NCBI GenBank assembly: GCA_036971475.1
Contig: JBAIZL010000006.1
Location: forward strand, 7,868,501 to 7,932,500
Direction of reading: 5' to 3'
DNA from: Prosapia bicincta
Lineage: Eukaryota; Arthropoda; Insecta; Hemiptera; Cercopidae
Length of the DNA: 64,000 nt
Below the pieces are notes generated by a model. That model was not told the DNA's origin. It worked only from the letters and a program-made list of their open reading frames with translations, and did no database searches. Shown here piece by piece: positions 11,531 through 22,642 of the stretch (the stretch's first letter is position 1; each line of letters starts with the position of its first letter). The position numbers and the translations under genes were made by a program.

Positions 11531-11619
11531 TTTGTTTTTATTAGATGTTTTTTAATAAAATGCCACATATAATAAAGCGAAGGAAAGACTATACTTTTAA
11601 ACCTAATATTAATAACTCT

Positions 11620-11911
11620 GTTTATAAAATTTAATTACTGTGATACTTCATATGTCGGTGAGACGAAAAGACAAGTACGCAATAGAGAACACGAAAAAAG
11701 ATCACCTACTATGGCTTACCTACCGCAAAACGTTTTTTTAAATCATATTTGTAGGTTTTACCACAGTTTTGATTTTAAAAATCCTACTGATAATGAGAGC
11801 AATTGGGACCGCTGTATATTATCAGAAATGGTACGCATACAAATGGAGAACAATCATAATAACATACAGGATGGTTCTTATAAACTAGTAAATGTTTACT
11901 GCACTATTTAA
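11620..11911 (+). pseudogene. Penelope-like element, GIY-YIG endonuclease remnant
   Basis: Reading by eye gives VYKI, a one-base frame change, then CDTSYVGETKRQVRNREHEK, and downstream HSFDF, NWDRCILSEM and the terminal LVNVYC before a stop at 11909-11911. This is the GIY-YIG nuclease layout: the VYK strand, the YVGET strand, the R...EH helix and the later E in ILSE. That nuclease forms the C-terminal domain of Penelope-like retroelements. The domain is nearly complete but broken at its start, and no intact reverse transcriptase is visible upstream. It matters because Penelope-like elements are known to carry hammerhead ribozymes, and ribozyme-like motifs lie 1 kb upstream. Confidence 0.75.
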
Positions 11912-13094
11912 CAAATTTAAACAATCTTGAATAATAATTACGTATTGAAATGTCAACGAAAGTGTGGTGTTGATATTATAGGAATATCGTAATTTGGTGT
12001 AATTATTATAAGTAAATTTATTTTAGTATTTTATTGTATTGAAATTGATTATACTAATATGTAGACTTTATATGCTTCAATCACTTGTCATATGTTTGAT
12101 TAATTTTACACTGAGGCAATTTCAACCATGTTTATTTCGTTATAGGCAAATTAAAATTTACTTTTTAATTTAAAACAATAAATATCGTTATTATAAGTGC
12201 AATATTTAAAATTGTGTAAGATAAAGTTTTATTTCATTAGCAGCGTTAAAGTAGGTAATGCGTTTTATTGTTTCATGTCTTAATTGTCGTATTTAATTAT
12301 GACGAAAGGAATCACTAATACATGATTTTAGTGGTTTTTTAAGATTTTTGCATGACCTTGTCTTTTGTAGACGGTAAATTATATTATATTATTTAAAGTA
12401 GCTTATAGCTAGTAAATAATTGTTTTTGTATCAATATTAATTACTAATGAAATGCACAGTTCTGAAGATATTAACGAATCTGTTAGCGAAACAACACCAC
12501 TAAAAAAATGACTGACACAACTTGATTTGCAAGTATTGTAATTTTTTAGGATAAAAAGTCGTTCTATATCTATAAGGTTTTATAAAGAATAATTGGGAAC
12601 AGTTTTATATTTTGCAACAATAACATTGTAACAACTGCATTTAAAATGCACCTAAACATCTAACTGTGGAGATTTTTATTAGAGTAATAGCCAAATCACT
12701 AATCAATAACATGAAAGAAATTTCAGCGAAATATTGTTATAGGGTGCTTCATAAATACAGAATATTCCATAATCACATAGGTCCATTTATGACAAGCTAT
12801 GAATACTCTATACTTCTCAATGAATGGCGTCTAAAAATATTTCTCAATTGGTATTGCGGATAATATCAGTCATACTATTGCGGAAAATGTAGGATAATAG
12901 GATATTACGTTGATAGACTACGATTGGTCCAAGTATGTTGGAAAACCGTTTAATGATGCTCAGAATTATTTTTAATGACAGTTAATTACCTTTTATTTAG
13001 TAATAATATTACACTCACAAATTTTAGAAAAAAAGTTACGTGTAACTTGTATGTCCCACGTGCTTGAGTTGACGTATCTCAAAGAATAGATTTA
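11912..13094. other. No gene seen
   Basis: A+T-rich sequence. The frame from 12666 starts with a non-ATG codon and matches nothing I know. Confidence 0.5.
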
Positions 13095-13394
13095 CAGTAG
13101 AAACCCTCACATCCGAACGCTAGAATTCCTAACCCCGGCAAAATCCGAACATGATTTTATGAGATCTAAATTTAAAAAAGTATATAAAATTTATTGAAGT
13201 ATGTACTGAAAGTTTTCTACTTAAGTAATACAAGACTAAGATGTGTAATATATTGGAATTAACACACTAAAAACATTATATTTTACGACGTCCTATGCTG
13301 TACTACTGTATTACTTCATTAACATAGAAGTAAAATAAAAATTGACAGTAAAATAAAAATTTTAAAAAACACTAAACTATATGTTTTACTTAAA

Positions 13395-14290
13395 AAGAAA
13401 AGAAACCAATTTTATGTTCTGCACCAAAATTTGAACCATAGGCTGAAGCAATGATGTCACGTTAGGTGGGATAAAAATTGGTTTTATGTCTTTACATACC
13501 AACTGCATGTCTGAAGAATGTGAAGGAACATTGTCTATTTAAAGTAGACCTTTTGGTGGCAGTCCATTTTCATTACATTTTGTTACTGAAGTAATAAATT
13601 CATTTTTTAACCACTCCATGAAAATATTTTCCGTCATCTACGCCTTACGCTGATTTTTGTAATGAACAGGGAGAGAATTCATATTCATATTTTTAAGGGC
13701 TCGTGGTTTGGAGGATTTTAATTGTAGCTTATTTGTTCCCGAGGCGTTACTGCAGGCTAAAAGTGTCTGACGCTGTTTGCTTGTTTAAAAACTTGGCGCA
13801 GAAGATTCCTCTTTAGAAGCAAGACTTTTAGTGGGAAGGACTTTAAAATTCAATCCAGTCTTGTCCACATTATACGCTTGCTGGGGTGAGTAATTTTCAT
13901 ACGAAATCAAATCTGTGAATTTGTCTAAATATTCTTTTGCAGCAAGATTATCAGCTGATAACTTCTCCCCGCTTAGTGTCTAATTCCGTGTTTTCTCTTC
14001 CATCTATTGTTAGCAGTGAATTCCAAATCGCAGTTCATTAATTTGTTTAACTGTAATGCCTTTTCTTGTAATAATGTGCCACTAATAGGAACTCCTTTCT
14101 GCCTCTCTTGTGTAAACCATAAAAATACAGTTTAGTCTATTTTTACATTCACAGAGCCTTCCGCGTGATGACGTTGTTCCAAAGACTTTTCACTTGTAAG
14201 CTACACAATCGAACATCTAATAGTAAACAAAGTCGTTCTATTAATGGGCTACGGAATTGTGTAGGCGACAATACAGCTTATTACTTAAAG
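13395..14290 (-). pseudogene. Tigger/jerky-type transposase, degraded
   Basis: Minus-strand fragments in order: WFTQERQKGVPISG, LLQEKALQLNKLMN and WKRKHGIRH (CENP-B-like DNA-binding half), then SGEKLSADNLAAKEYL, YNVDKTGLNFKVLPTKSLAS, LLACSNASGTNKL, MNSLPVHYKNQ, IFMEWLKNEF, IDNVPSHSSD and PPNVTSLLQPM. This order is diagnostic of the DDE transposase of Tigger, related to jerky and CENP-B. The first two catalytic aspartates are visible (NVDKTG and IDN). The third, normally in QPMDQ, reads QPMVQ. Several stops and frameshifts interrupt it, so it is dead. Confidence 0.9.
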
Positions 14291-14428
14291 CTATCATTTA
14301 TAAACAGACACATCCGTTAAATGTAAAAGAATGAAATAGACTTGTGCTACAATATTTTTCTGGAATGAAGGTCTACAGTACAGTATTAATACAGATATAT
14401 ATATAATGAATGCTCTTATATTATTCGT

Positions 14429-14431
<3 letters not shown>

Positions 14432-14459
<28 letters not shown>
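14432..14459. repeat. Poly(A) tract
   Basis: About 28 A residues inside the Tigger-type element, not at its end, so it is a simple repeat and not a retroposon tail of that element. Confidence 0.95.
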
Positions 14460-14939
14460 CACTTTATCAAATGCAAAATACGCAGCGAATCCGAAATAAG
14501 AACTTTTCCAGCAAATCTGAACTTTTCCAAATCCGAATAGGCTATAGCCCCAATTAGTTCGGATGTGAGACGTTCCACTGTACTAGCTCCAGTAGATAAA
14601 TGTTCATACTATTCCAAGCTGGTAATAAAAAATAATAAAGTATAAAACCTATCAGCTTGGGTAAGTAAATAAAAATCAGTTTTTGTAGATGATTGGTTCA
14701 TGGACGTTTAAAACTACATATGTTTCTAGTAGTACAACGTAAATTGTTCTATGTTTTTGCATATTTTGACATTTTGTAGGACAGAAACCACATTTGTAAT
14801 GTTGGTTATGCTAACATCAAACTAGATTTAATGTCTACGAAAACAAATAATTCAAAAATCGACGTAATCAGAATACTGAATTTTCTTGTATCAGAACAAT
14901 CACCTCTGATAAAATCTCCAAGTCGATATATCGCGACAC

Positions 14940-16345
14940 CAAATCTATATTAAACGCTATACATCATTGTATTGGAACAACGAATACACGATAGATTCTC
15001 TACATCTATGTGTCATAACATTGAATCTACGATAGAATCTCTACGTCATCGTATCGGAACAAGGAATACGCGATAGAATCTCTACATCATTGTATCAGAG
15101 CAACGAATACACGATATAATCTCTGCATCATTGTTTTGGACACAACGAATACACTATATAATCTCTGCACCATTGTATCGGACACAACGAATACACTATA
15201 TAATCTTTGCATCATTGTATCGGACACAACGAATACATGAGAGAATTTATATATCGTTGTATCAGAACAACGGATACACGATAGAATCTCTGCATTATTG
15301 TATCAGACACAACGAATACACTATATAATCTCTGCATCATTGTATCGGACACAACGAATACATGAGAAAATTTATATATCGTTGTATCAGAACAACGGAT
15401 ACACGATAGAATCTCTGCATCATTGTATCGGACACAACGAATACATGAGAGAATTTATATATCGTTGTATCAGAACAACGGATACGCGATAGAATCTCTA
15501 CATCATTGTATCAGAGCAACGAATACACTATAGAATCTCTGCATCATTGTATCGGACACAACGAATACACTATATAATCTCTGCATCATTGTATCGGACA
15601 CAACGAATACATGAGAGAATTTATATATCATTGTATCAGAACAACGGATACACGATAGAATCTCTGCATCATTGTATCGGACACAACGAATACACGAGAG
15701 AATTTATATATCGTTGTATCAGAACAACGGATACACGATAGAATCTCTACATTATTGTATCAGAGCAACGAATACACGATATAATCTCTGCATCATTGTA
15801 TCGAACACAACGAATACATGAGAGAATTTATATATCGTTGTATCAGAACAACGGATGCACAATAGTATGTCTACATTATTGTATCAGAGCAACGAATACA
15901 CGATATAATCTCTGCATCATTGTATCGGACACAACGAATACATGAGAGAATTTATATATCGTTGTATCAGAACAACGGATACACGATAGAATCTCTGCAT
16001 CATTGTATCGGACACAACGAATACACGAGAGAATATATATATCGTTGTATCAGAACAACGGATACACGATAGAATCTCTACATTATTGTATCAGAGCAAC
16101 GAATACACTATATAATCTCTGCATCATTGTATCGGACATAACGAACACACGAGAGAATTTATATATCGTTGTATCAGAACAACGGATGCACAATAGTATG
16201 TCTACATTATTGTATCAGAACAACTGATACACGATGGAATCTCTACTTTATTGTATCAGAGAAACGAATACACAATATAATCTCTACATCATTGTATCGG
16301 ACACAACGAATACATGAGAGAATTTCTACATCGTTGTATCATAAC
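14940..16345. repeat. Tandem array, about 42-bp unit
   Basis: Diverged monomers of 41-42 bases built on TTGTATCGGACACAACGAAT and a TAGAATCTCTGCATC half. Two monomer types (GACACAACGAATACATGAGA and GAACAACGGATACACGATAG) alternate over most of the array, giving a dimer period of about 82 bases. I estimate some 34 copies. The repeated open frames seen through it arise because 42 is a multiple of three. I do not regard them as proteins. Confidence 0.9.
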
Positions 16346-16469
16346 ACAAAATCCATGTCAGAATAAAAAATAACAAATTTGAAATCTCTACCTTGTTTAG
16401 TTAGGACAGTGTAACTGTATTACCGACCAAAGTCGTTGATTCATAAAAACGAAAATACTCGTAGTTTCT

Positions 16470-17760
16470 GTTCTCATAGGATCTACGAACCGAGGTTCTC
16501 ATAGGATCTACGGACCGATGTTCTCATAGGATCTACGAACCGATGTTCTCATAGGATCTACGAACCGATGTTCTCATAGGATCTACGAACCGATGTTCTC
16601 ATAGGATCTACGAACCGATGTTCTCATAGGATCTACGAACCGATGTTCTCATAGGATCTACGAACCGATGTTCTCACAGGATCTACGAACCGACGTTCTC
16701 ATAGGATCTACGAACCGATGTTCTCATAGGATCTACGAACCGATGTTCTCATAGGATCTACGAACCGATGTTCTCATAGGATCTACGAACCGATGTTCTC
16801 ATAGGATCTACGAACCGATGTTCTCATAGGATCTACGAACCGATGTTCTCATAGGATCTACGAACCGATGTTCTCATAGGATCTACGAACCGATGTTCTC
16901 ACAGGATCTACGAACCGATGTTCTCATAGGATCTACGAACCGATGTTCTCATAGGATCTACGAACCGATGTTCTCATAGGATCTAAGAACCGATGTTCTC
17001 ATAGGATCTACGAACCGATGTTCTCATAGGATCTCCGAACCGATGTTCTCATAGGATCTACGAACCGATGTTCTCATAGGATATCTACGAACCGATGTTC
17101 TCATAGGATATCTACGAACCGATGTTCTCATAGGATCTACGAACCGAAGTTCTCATAGGATCGACGAACCGATGTTTTCATAGGATCTACGAACCGATGT
17201 TCTCATAGGATCTACGAACCGATGTTCTCATAGGATCTACGAACCGATGTTCTCATAGGATCTACGAATCGATGTTCTCATAGGATCTACGAACCGATGT
17301 TTTCATAGGATCTACGAACCGATGTTCTCATAGGATCTACGAACCGATGTTCTCACAGGATCTACGAACCGATGTTCTCATAGGATATCTACGAACCGAT
17401 GTTCTCATAGGATATCTACGAACCGATGTTCTCATAGGATCTACGAACCGAAGTTCTCATAGGATCGACGAACCGATGTTTTCATAGGATCTACGAACCG
17501 ATGTTCTCATAGGATCTACGAACCGATGTTCTCATAGGATCTACGAACCGATGTTCTCATAGGATCTACGAATCGATGTTCTCATAGGATCTACGAACCG
17601 ATGTTTTCATAGGATCTACGAACCGATGTTCTCATAGGATCTACGAACCGATGTTCTCATAGGATCTACGAACCGATGTTCTCATAGGATCTACGAACCG
17701 ATGTTCTCACAGGATCTACGAACCGATGTTCTCATAGGATCTACGAACCGATGTTCTCAT
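16470..17760. repeat. Minisatellite, 25-bp unit, about 51 copies
   Basis: The unit is GATGTTCTCATAGGATCTAC plus GAACC, very uniform. Variant units include CACAGG, ATATCTACG (+2 bases), GAAGTTC, ATCGACG and GATGTTTTC. A 12-unit block carrying the same ordered variants occurs twice, 304 bases apart (for example ATATCTACG at 17081 and 17385, TCGACG at 17161 and 17465). This shows a recent block duplication. Confidence 0.97.
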
Positions 17761-19281
17761 ATGCACATGCACTTAAAATATCAAAAAAAACAAACAAAAA
17801 AATAAAAAAATGGTAAATTAACTAGCTTGAAATATTTTCCCCGACAAATCGTGATTTTAACATGCTTTATCGTAAAACAACCTTGTTGTTACAAAGGCCA
17901 CATAAAATACTCAATACTCGTATAAAATAAGTGTAATGTAATTAGTTTAATGTTGCAAATATAGAACTCAAAGTTTTAATTTTAATTTTACTCTTATTTT
18001 CTCATTTCACTTTATGCAGAAGTTCGTTCCGTATATTTACGTCAACATTTTTAGGAAAAATAACAACTAAAACGTTTGTTTGTAAAACGTATTTTGTTCG
18101 CGTCATATTTTACACTATTTAAAAAAGTCATTGATCTCTGTTAAGCCCCAGATACACATTGATGTGTATACAATAGCATGATTAAACTCGAAAGCGATTA
18201 CGTGCTTGCCAACAGTGTGTAATATTGTCCCACAGTATTTGTCGCCAAAAAGAGTTATTGATCGTTGGGAGAAGATTAATCGCAATATAATAAGAGGATT
18301 ACAGACATGACTCAGTAGCAGATGTCCAACGCGTTAAGCCAGGATCGGATTAAATCTTTACAATATCTATTAAATATAACCAGTTAACTTTTGTTAAAAC
18401 ACATCCTTAACTTCCCACTCTTATTATTACTATTCTGGCATTATTTTTAGTTTTTAATGGTCTCTAACTGTAACAATTTTATAACAATTTATAGAGTTGT
18501 TACACGTCTCGCTCCTGATTATGTTTTTTGTTCACTACAACATACCATATGTTTTTATTGTTACGATGTATTCTTAAGAAATACAAAACTAATATGAGCA
18601 TATTTTCGTTGTTTTTCTTTAAATAAAATTTCTATGAATCATAACTTTTACTTTTGATAACTGGATTGGATTACGTTTTGTTGAATCGCAACTTAATATG
18701 TCTCGGTTATGAGGTTTTGGAAATGAATTAATCTACAATATATTTCAAATCAAACTCTATGAGAATGAAAGTCTTGAGAAATAGGCTTCCAAATGAATCC
18801 TGAGATTCAATGTGGGTTCATTTTATTCTTTAATTGTTGCTACAAGATAGTTACATTTTATTATAGGACCTACTGTTTATTGATATTTGTATATATCTAG
18901 CAATTTGGTGCTTGAAATCGTATCCATCCTTTTTGCCCCGCCTGATGGAAGTGTTACGCCATTTCCCCCATAAGCCGTCGTCGGTAACACAATTCTATAG
19001 AAAGTAATATTAAAAAGTTATACTAACGCAATAACTCTAATTCCTTGCTTCGTTCTTCGGAGTAGGGCATATCAGGGATATTACAGGATCTCACGTAAAA
19101 CAACCTTATATAAACGTCAGCAAATATATGAGTAATTATATTTTACTAGGTTAACAATACAAGTAAATTATATTCAATTTAAGATTCTACAATATCTCTT
19201 TCATTTAAAACAGAGAATGAATTACAATACAATAGATATCATTATTAAAATAAATACTCCAATGTAGTGAAATATCAAATA
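17761..19281. other. No gene seen
   Basis: A+T-rich flank of the minisatellite. Somewhat more balanced at 18120-18370 and 18930-19010, but without exon or transposon signals I can name. Confidence 0.5.
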
Positions 19282-20153
19282 CAGTGAACTCCCGATTATC
19301 CGTGGGCGGATTAACCGGTTTGCGGATTATCCGGGGTCTGCCATTGTTTTACAAATATCCAATTTTTATTCCAATCAGATGCATGGGTTTAAATTTCCAA
19401 ACGGTGAATTACGTCGTAAATATATATAAGGCTTAATAGAAGTTAAGATGAAGGGAATAGATATGTAAATATGTACGTACTACTTTTTACATTGAAAGGG
19501 AAGCATCCCGACGCGGGCCAGCGAAATAAAAGGGGCGAGCAGACTACTGTATGTAAGAGACAATGACAAAATTCTTGGACGCCCGAAAACCTGTGTATCA
19601 TAAGACTGTAAACAAATGTCAGTTAATCTAGGCTATAAATAGTCTAGGACTTGACATATGCATTATCCATGTCTGTCATATACATTATCGATCTTTATGT
19701 CTTTGTGACACAAGTAGTCACTGTGCGACAAAATGGTTCTCAAGAAACTTAGACCGCACATTAAAGCTAAATCAATGCTCACAAAAAACAGACGAAAGTA
19801 ACAGATTTTTTTGTTAAAAATTGAAAGGATTATGTGTAAAGGAAATTACATATGTACATACATACTTAATTTTGACATATACTTATGTACGTATTATAAA
19901 TAGTTAGACATATAAATGTACATGTTATAATCCGTCAAATACATCGACATTTTAAATTACTTTCTGTATTTATTTTGTCCTCTGAAGATTATTTGTGAAT
20001 TGCGTTAACATGTGTCATTATTTGTGTAACTTATGGTGTAATAATCGATTATCGATCGTTTTGCGTATTCTTTATTCATAGCGGATTATCCGGGGAAATC
20101 GTTATCCGGCGTTGCCGGGCCACCCTATTCCACGGATAATCGGGAGTTTACTG
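19282..20153. mobile_element. Tigger/pogo-type non-autonomous element, 0.87 kb
   Basis: Terminal inverted repeats CAGTGAACTCCCGATTATCC and its mirror GGATAATCGGGAGTTTACTG, each flanked by TA (19280-19281, 20154-20155). A second nested copy of the GGATTATCCGGGG word lies inside each end. The CGATTATCCG terminus is typical of Tigger/pogo families. Only a short plus-strand frame near 19731 (MVLKKLRPHIKAK) hints at a transposase N-terminus, and no DDE region remains. Confidence 0.85.
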
Positions 20154-20959
20154 TAGCTACTCAGTTAAATATATTTAACAGGCCGTCTCTACAGTCGATG
20201 GTCTGTACAAACCTTTCTACACTGGATGGTAGGATACAATTCGACTGGTAAGTACAGATAACATTATATTGTACAGATATTATTATTACAGATATTATAC
20301 AGTACAGATAACATATAAGACACATAGTTTAAGGTTAGTTATTGTTCAGAAAAATATTAAGAAGTTAAAATAAAAAGAAAAAGGTGACAAGGGTGGCAAA
20401 ATAGAAATTCACAAAAAAAGGGCTTATCCATTGTATATTTAGGTTGGTAGTAATAAACCAGTCGTGGGGACCTATTGATAAAAGAAGGATATTTAAAGGT
20501 GTAAGTAATTCGGGAAACCAAGGAAAGCATGGAAAAATAACACCTGTTAAATCGTGGGAATCATACAATTTGTAAGGGTGCGTGAGAACCACTGAAATAG
20601 CGGAAAACGTTGGCTGAACGAAATTTTAAAAAGGTAAATCGGATCGGCTGAAATATATAAGGAGAGATATTAATCTCGTTCTTAAAAACTAAAGTCATCG
20701 GGTAAGCGGGCTATGTTTGGGGAGCTTTGGAAAGGTGCAGCAGTATTATAAATATAAATATAACATGTAATATACAAAACATATGTAGTAAAACGAAGGA
20801 AATATGCTTCCAGCTGTTATTGGCACCCAGCTCCATTACACACATTGGACGTCAATATTTGTCAAATTTGGCAGTTTTCAGGGTATCAGCGTATTATTGT
20901 TTATTTGTTTCATTGGTTTCTCTGTATTTACAATAAAAATAATAATTCGGTTCTAAAGT

Positions 20960-20962
<3 letters not shown>
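20154..20962. other. No gene; isolated splice-donor-like site
   Basis: A donor-like GACTGGTAAGTACAG at about 20244-20258 follows an open 65-base stretch that starts after TTTAACAG (20183). It could be an exon, but nothing else supports it. Repeated ACAGATAAC words occur at 20265-20310. The minus-strand frame at 20365-20592 starts with a non-specific ATG and shows no domain. Confidence 0.3.

Positions 20963-20997
<35 letters not shown>
20963..20997. repeat. (AT)n microsatellite
   Basis: About 17 AT units. Confidence 0.95.
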
Positions 20998-20999
<2 letters not shown>

Positions 21000-21231
21000 G
21001 TCTGCAAATGTTAAAAAAACTTAGCTACTGTAAAATTAGCGTTCTAGCCAGTAAAATATCAGCTGACCAGATGTAGGGTAGCAGCATGTTCTATTTGAAA
21101 TGTATACCAAGTAAATAAAAACACAATTTATTGTTTATAACATTTTATTGTAGAGATAGAAAAGTAAAACAAAAAAAAAAATTAAAATTAATGCAGGTTG
21201 CAACAATGTTTTTTTCAATTCCTTATTCTTA

Positions 21232-21233
<2 letters not shown>

Positions 21234-21291
<58 letters not shown>
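21234..21291. repeat. (AT)n microsatellite
   Basis: About 29 AT units, directly abutting the start of the dispersed repeat at 21292. Confidence 0.95.
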
Positions 21292-21295
<4 letters not shown>

Positions 21296-21439
21296 TATAT
21301 TTTCTATCAGTAATAAAATCCTTTTTATTCATCCACTTAAATTGAATTACATTTTGTAAAACATTTAAGGAATAAAACTTGATATTAGTACAGTTTTGCA
21401 ATTAATAATATAATAAATAATTAATTATATCCAATATAT

Positions 21440-21506
<67 letters not shown>

Positions 21507-21690
21507 TTTTATAATATATTATATTGAATCCAATAATTAATTTGGCTCTCTATTTGTCCATATAATAATACCGTTCTGGCACAAGTATATACATATTTAT
21601 ATTTGTAATTATTTGTGTTTGTAACTATTTTTTAAATAGTAACTAAAATAAAATTTTTCTCTGTTGACCTAACTAGAATAATTTTATAAT
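21292..21690 (+). repeat. Dispersed repeat family, copy with internal (TA)n
   Basis: Shares ordered blocks with 33090-33425, 52260-52580 and the reverse of 61545-61786: AGTAATAAAATCC, TTATTCATCCACTTAAATT, ACATTT, ACTTGAT, and near the end TTGACCTAACTAG. It holds a 60-base TA run at 21442-21501, flanked by an A+T-rich inverted repeat (AATAATTAATTATATCC and its mirror). No coding frame. Confidence 0.75.
21442..21501. repeat. (TA)n microsatellite inside dispersed repeat
   Basis: About 30 TA units. The copy at 33286-33330 has TA at the same relative position, while the copy at 52260 lacks it. Confidence 0.95.
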
Positions 21691-22409
21691 TTATTTTATA
21701 ATAATAATTGTTTATCTGTTGGCATGAAAAATATATCTAATATTGATTTCATGTAATTAGACTTTTGGACTTACGTTTTACTGATTCAGGGTTTTTGACA
21801 GCTTTACAAATCGATGCCCTATTATTAATTCACCCTTTTGAGATTCAATCTTCGGTATTTTGTTTTTAAACCTATTAAGGAAGAATACATAGTCGTAATA
21901 AAATATGACTTCATATCATTAAAACAAAAAAGAAAAACAATGTTTGACAACTAAAGAATGGAAATAAATACATTTTTTACTGGACTTTTATAACAATAAC
22001 TTGACGAAAAATCGAGATACCCTTTATTGTCAGTGTTACTAGATATATTTGAAGAGTTTGCATAGGAAGCGGAAACAATGAATGGCGCCAAAGCAGGTTA
22101 ATCTCAGGAAGGACCGTGTAAACGACGCCATGTTTCTACCTTATCTACATGAACCAGAAGGAATTTATGTCTCTTCCTCATCATAATAAACCATATAATC
22201 CGCCATATTCCACTTTATTCTGTTGTGACAGTGCAGACGTTACAACCTTGGGTAACATTATATACCTCAAATGTGTGTGTATACTTTAAGGAAAGATTTA
22301 CGAACCAGGGCAATCATGACAGCCCTTCATCTACGTCATAACTTCAAATAAACAAATTTGAACAGTATATAAATATTCTTTGAGCTTAGCTTGTGAGGTA
22401 ATGTTAAAA
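21691..22409. other. No gene seen
   Basis: A+T-rich, then more balanced sequence at 22070-22330 (for example GAAGCGGAAACAATGAATGG) with no exon I can support. Confidence 0.5.
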
Positions 22410-22454
22410 ACAAATAAAAACATACACAATGCTCACAAATTATTCATTGATCTA

Positions 22455-22495
22455 CTTATACGCGTTTCAATGACAAATTCATCATCCTCAGTGAG
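22455..22495 (-). ncRNA. Hammerhead-like motif, ACGCGT type
   Basis: On the minus strand: CTCA, core CTGAGGA, extra T, 5-bp stem GATGA/TCATT with loop ATTTG, GAAA, ACGCGT, A, then TAAG. The partner of CTCA would be TGAG, which the mirror copy has. Confidence 0.5.
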
Positions 22496-22555
22496 TGTTA
22501 CTACTACAAACTCTAACTTACTACTACAAATTGCAAGTTAGAGTTTGTAGTAGTA

Positions 22556-22605
22556 ACACTCAATGAAGATGATGACTTTGTCATTGAAACGCGTATGAGA
22601 AAATA
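22556..22605 (+). ncRNA. Hammerhead-like motif, ACGCGT type
   Basis: CTCA, core ATGAAGA (first C replaced), extra T, stem GATGA/TCATT with loop CTTTG, GAAA, ACGCGT, A, then TGAG. The flanks CTCA/TGAG pair fully. The equivalent flanks at 10001-10044 are TTCA/TGAA, a compensatory change. Confidence 0.5.
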
Positions 22606-22642
22606 AATGAATTATTTATGAGTATTGTGTATGTTTTTATTT

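Larger units (their letters stand above)
13095..14580 (-). mobile_element. Tigger/pogo-type DNA transposon, 1.49 kb
   Basis: The ends are inverted repeats: CAGTAGAAACCCTCACATCC on the left, and on the right the reverse complement of CAGTGGAACGTCTCACATCC. TCCGAAC follows on both sides. Each end is flanked by TA (13093-13094 and 14581-14582), the usual target duplication of this superfamily. The interior holds the transposase remnant on the minus strand and a late 28-base A run. Confidence 0.9.
22410..22642. repeat. Near-perfect palindrome (233 bp) with two ribozyme-like motifs
   Basis: Arms 22410-22520 and 22535-22642 are inverted copies with few mismatches around a 14-base centre. The innermost 20 bases (TAGTAGTAACACTC and neighbours) match fully. 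Each arm carries one ACGCGT-type motif, pointing outward as in the element at 9949-10632. The outer sequences of the two elements differ, so they are separate families sharing the motif. Confidence 0.9.

Noticed and set aside
15131..16366. Repeated 64-74 residue frames in the 42-bp array
   Set aside because: The period is a multiple of three, so frames stay open by arithmetic. Monomers also differ by single-base length changes, and there is no start context or splice signal.
14940..17760. Possible CRISPR-like arrays
   Set aside because: The repeats are head-to-tail without unique spacers, in eukaryotic sequence. They are satellites.
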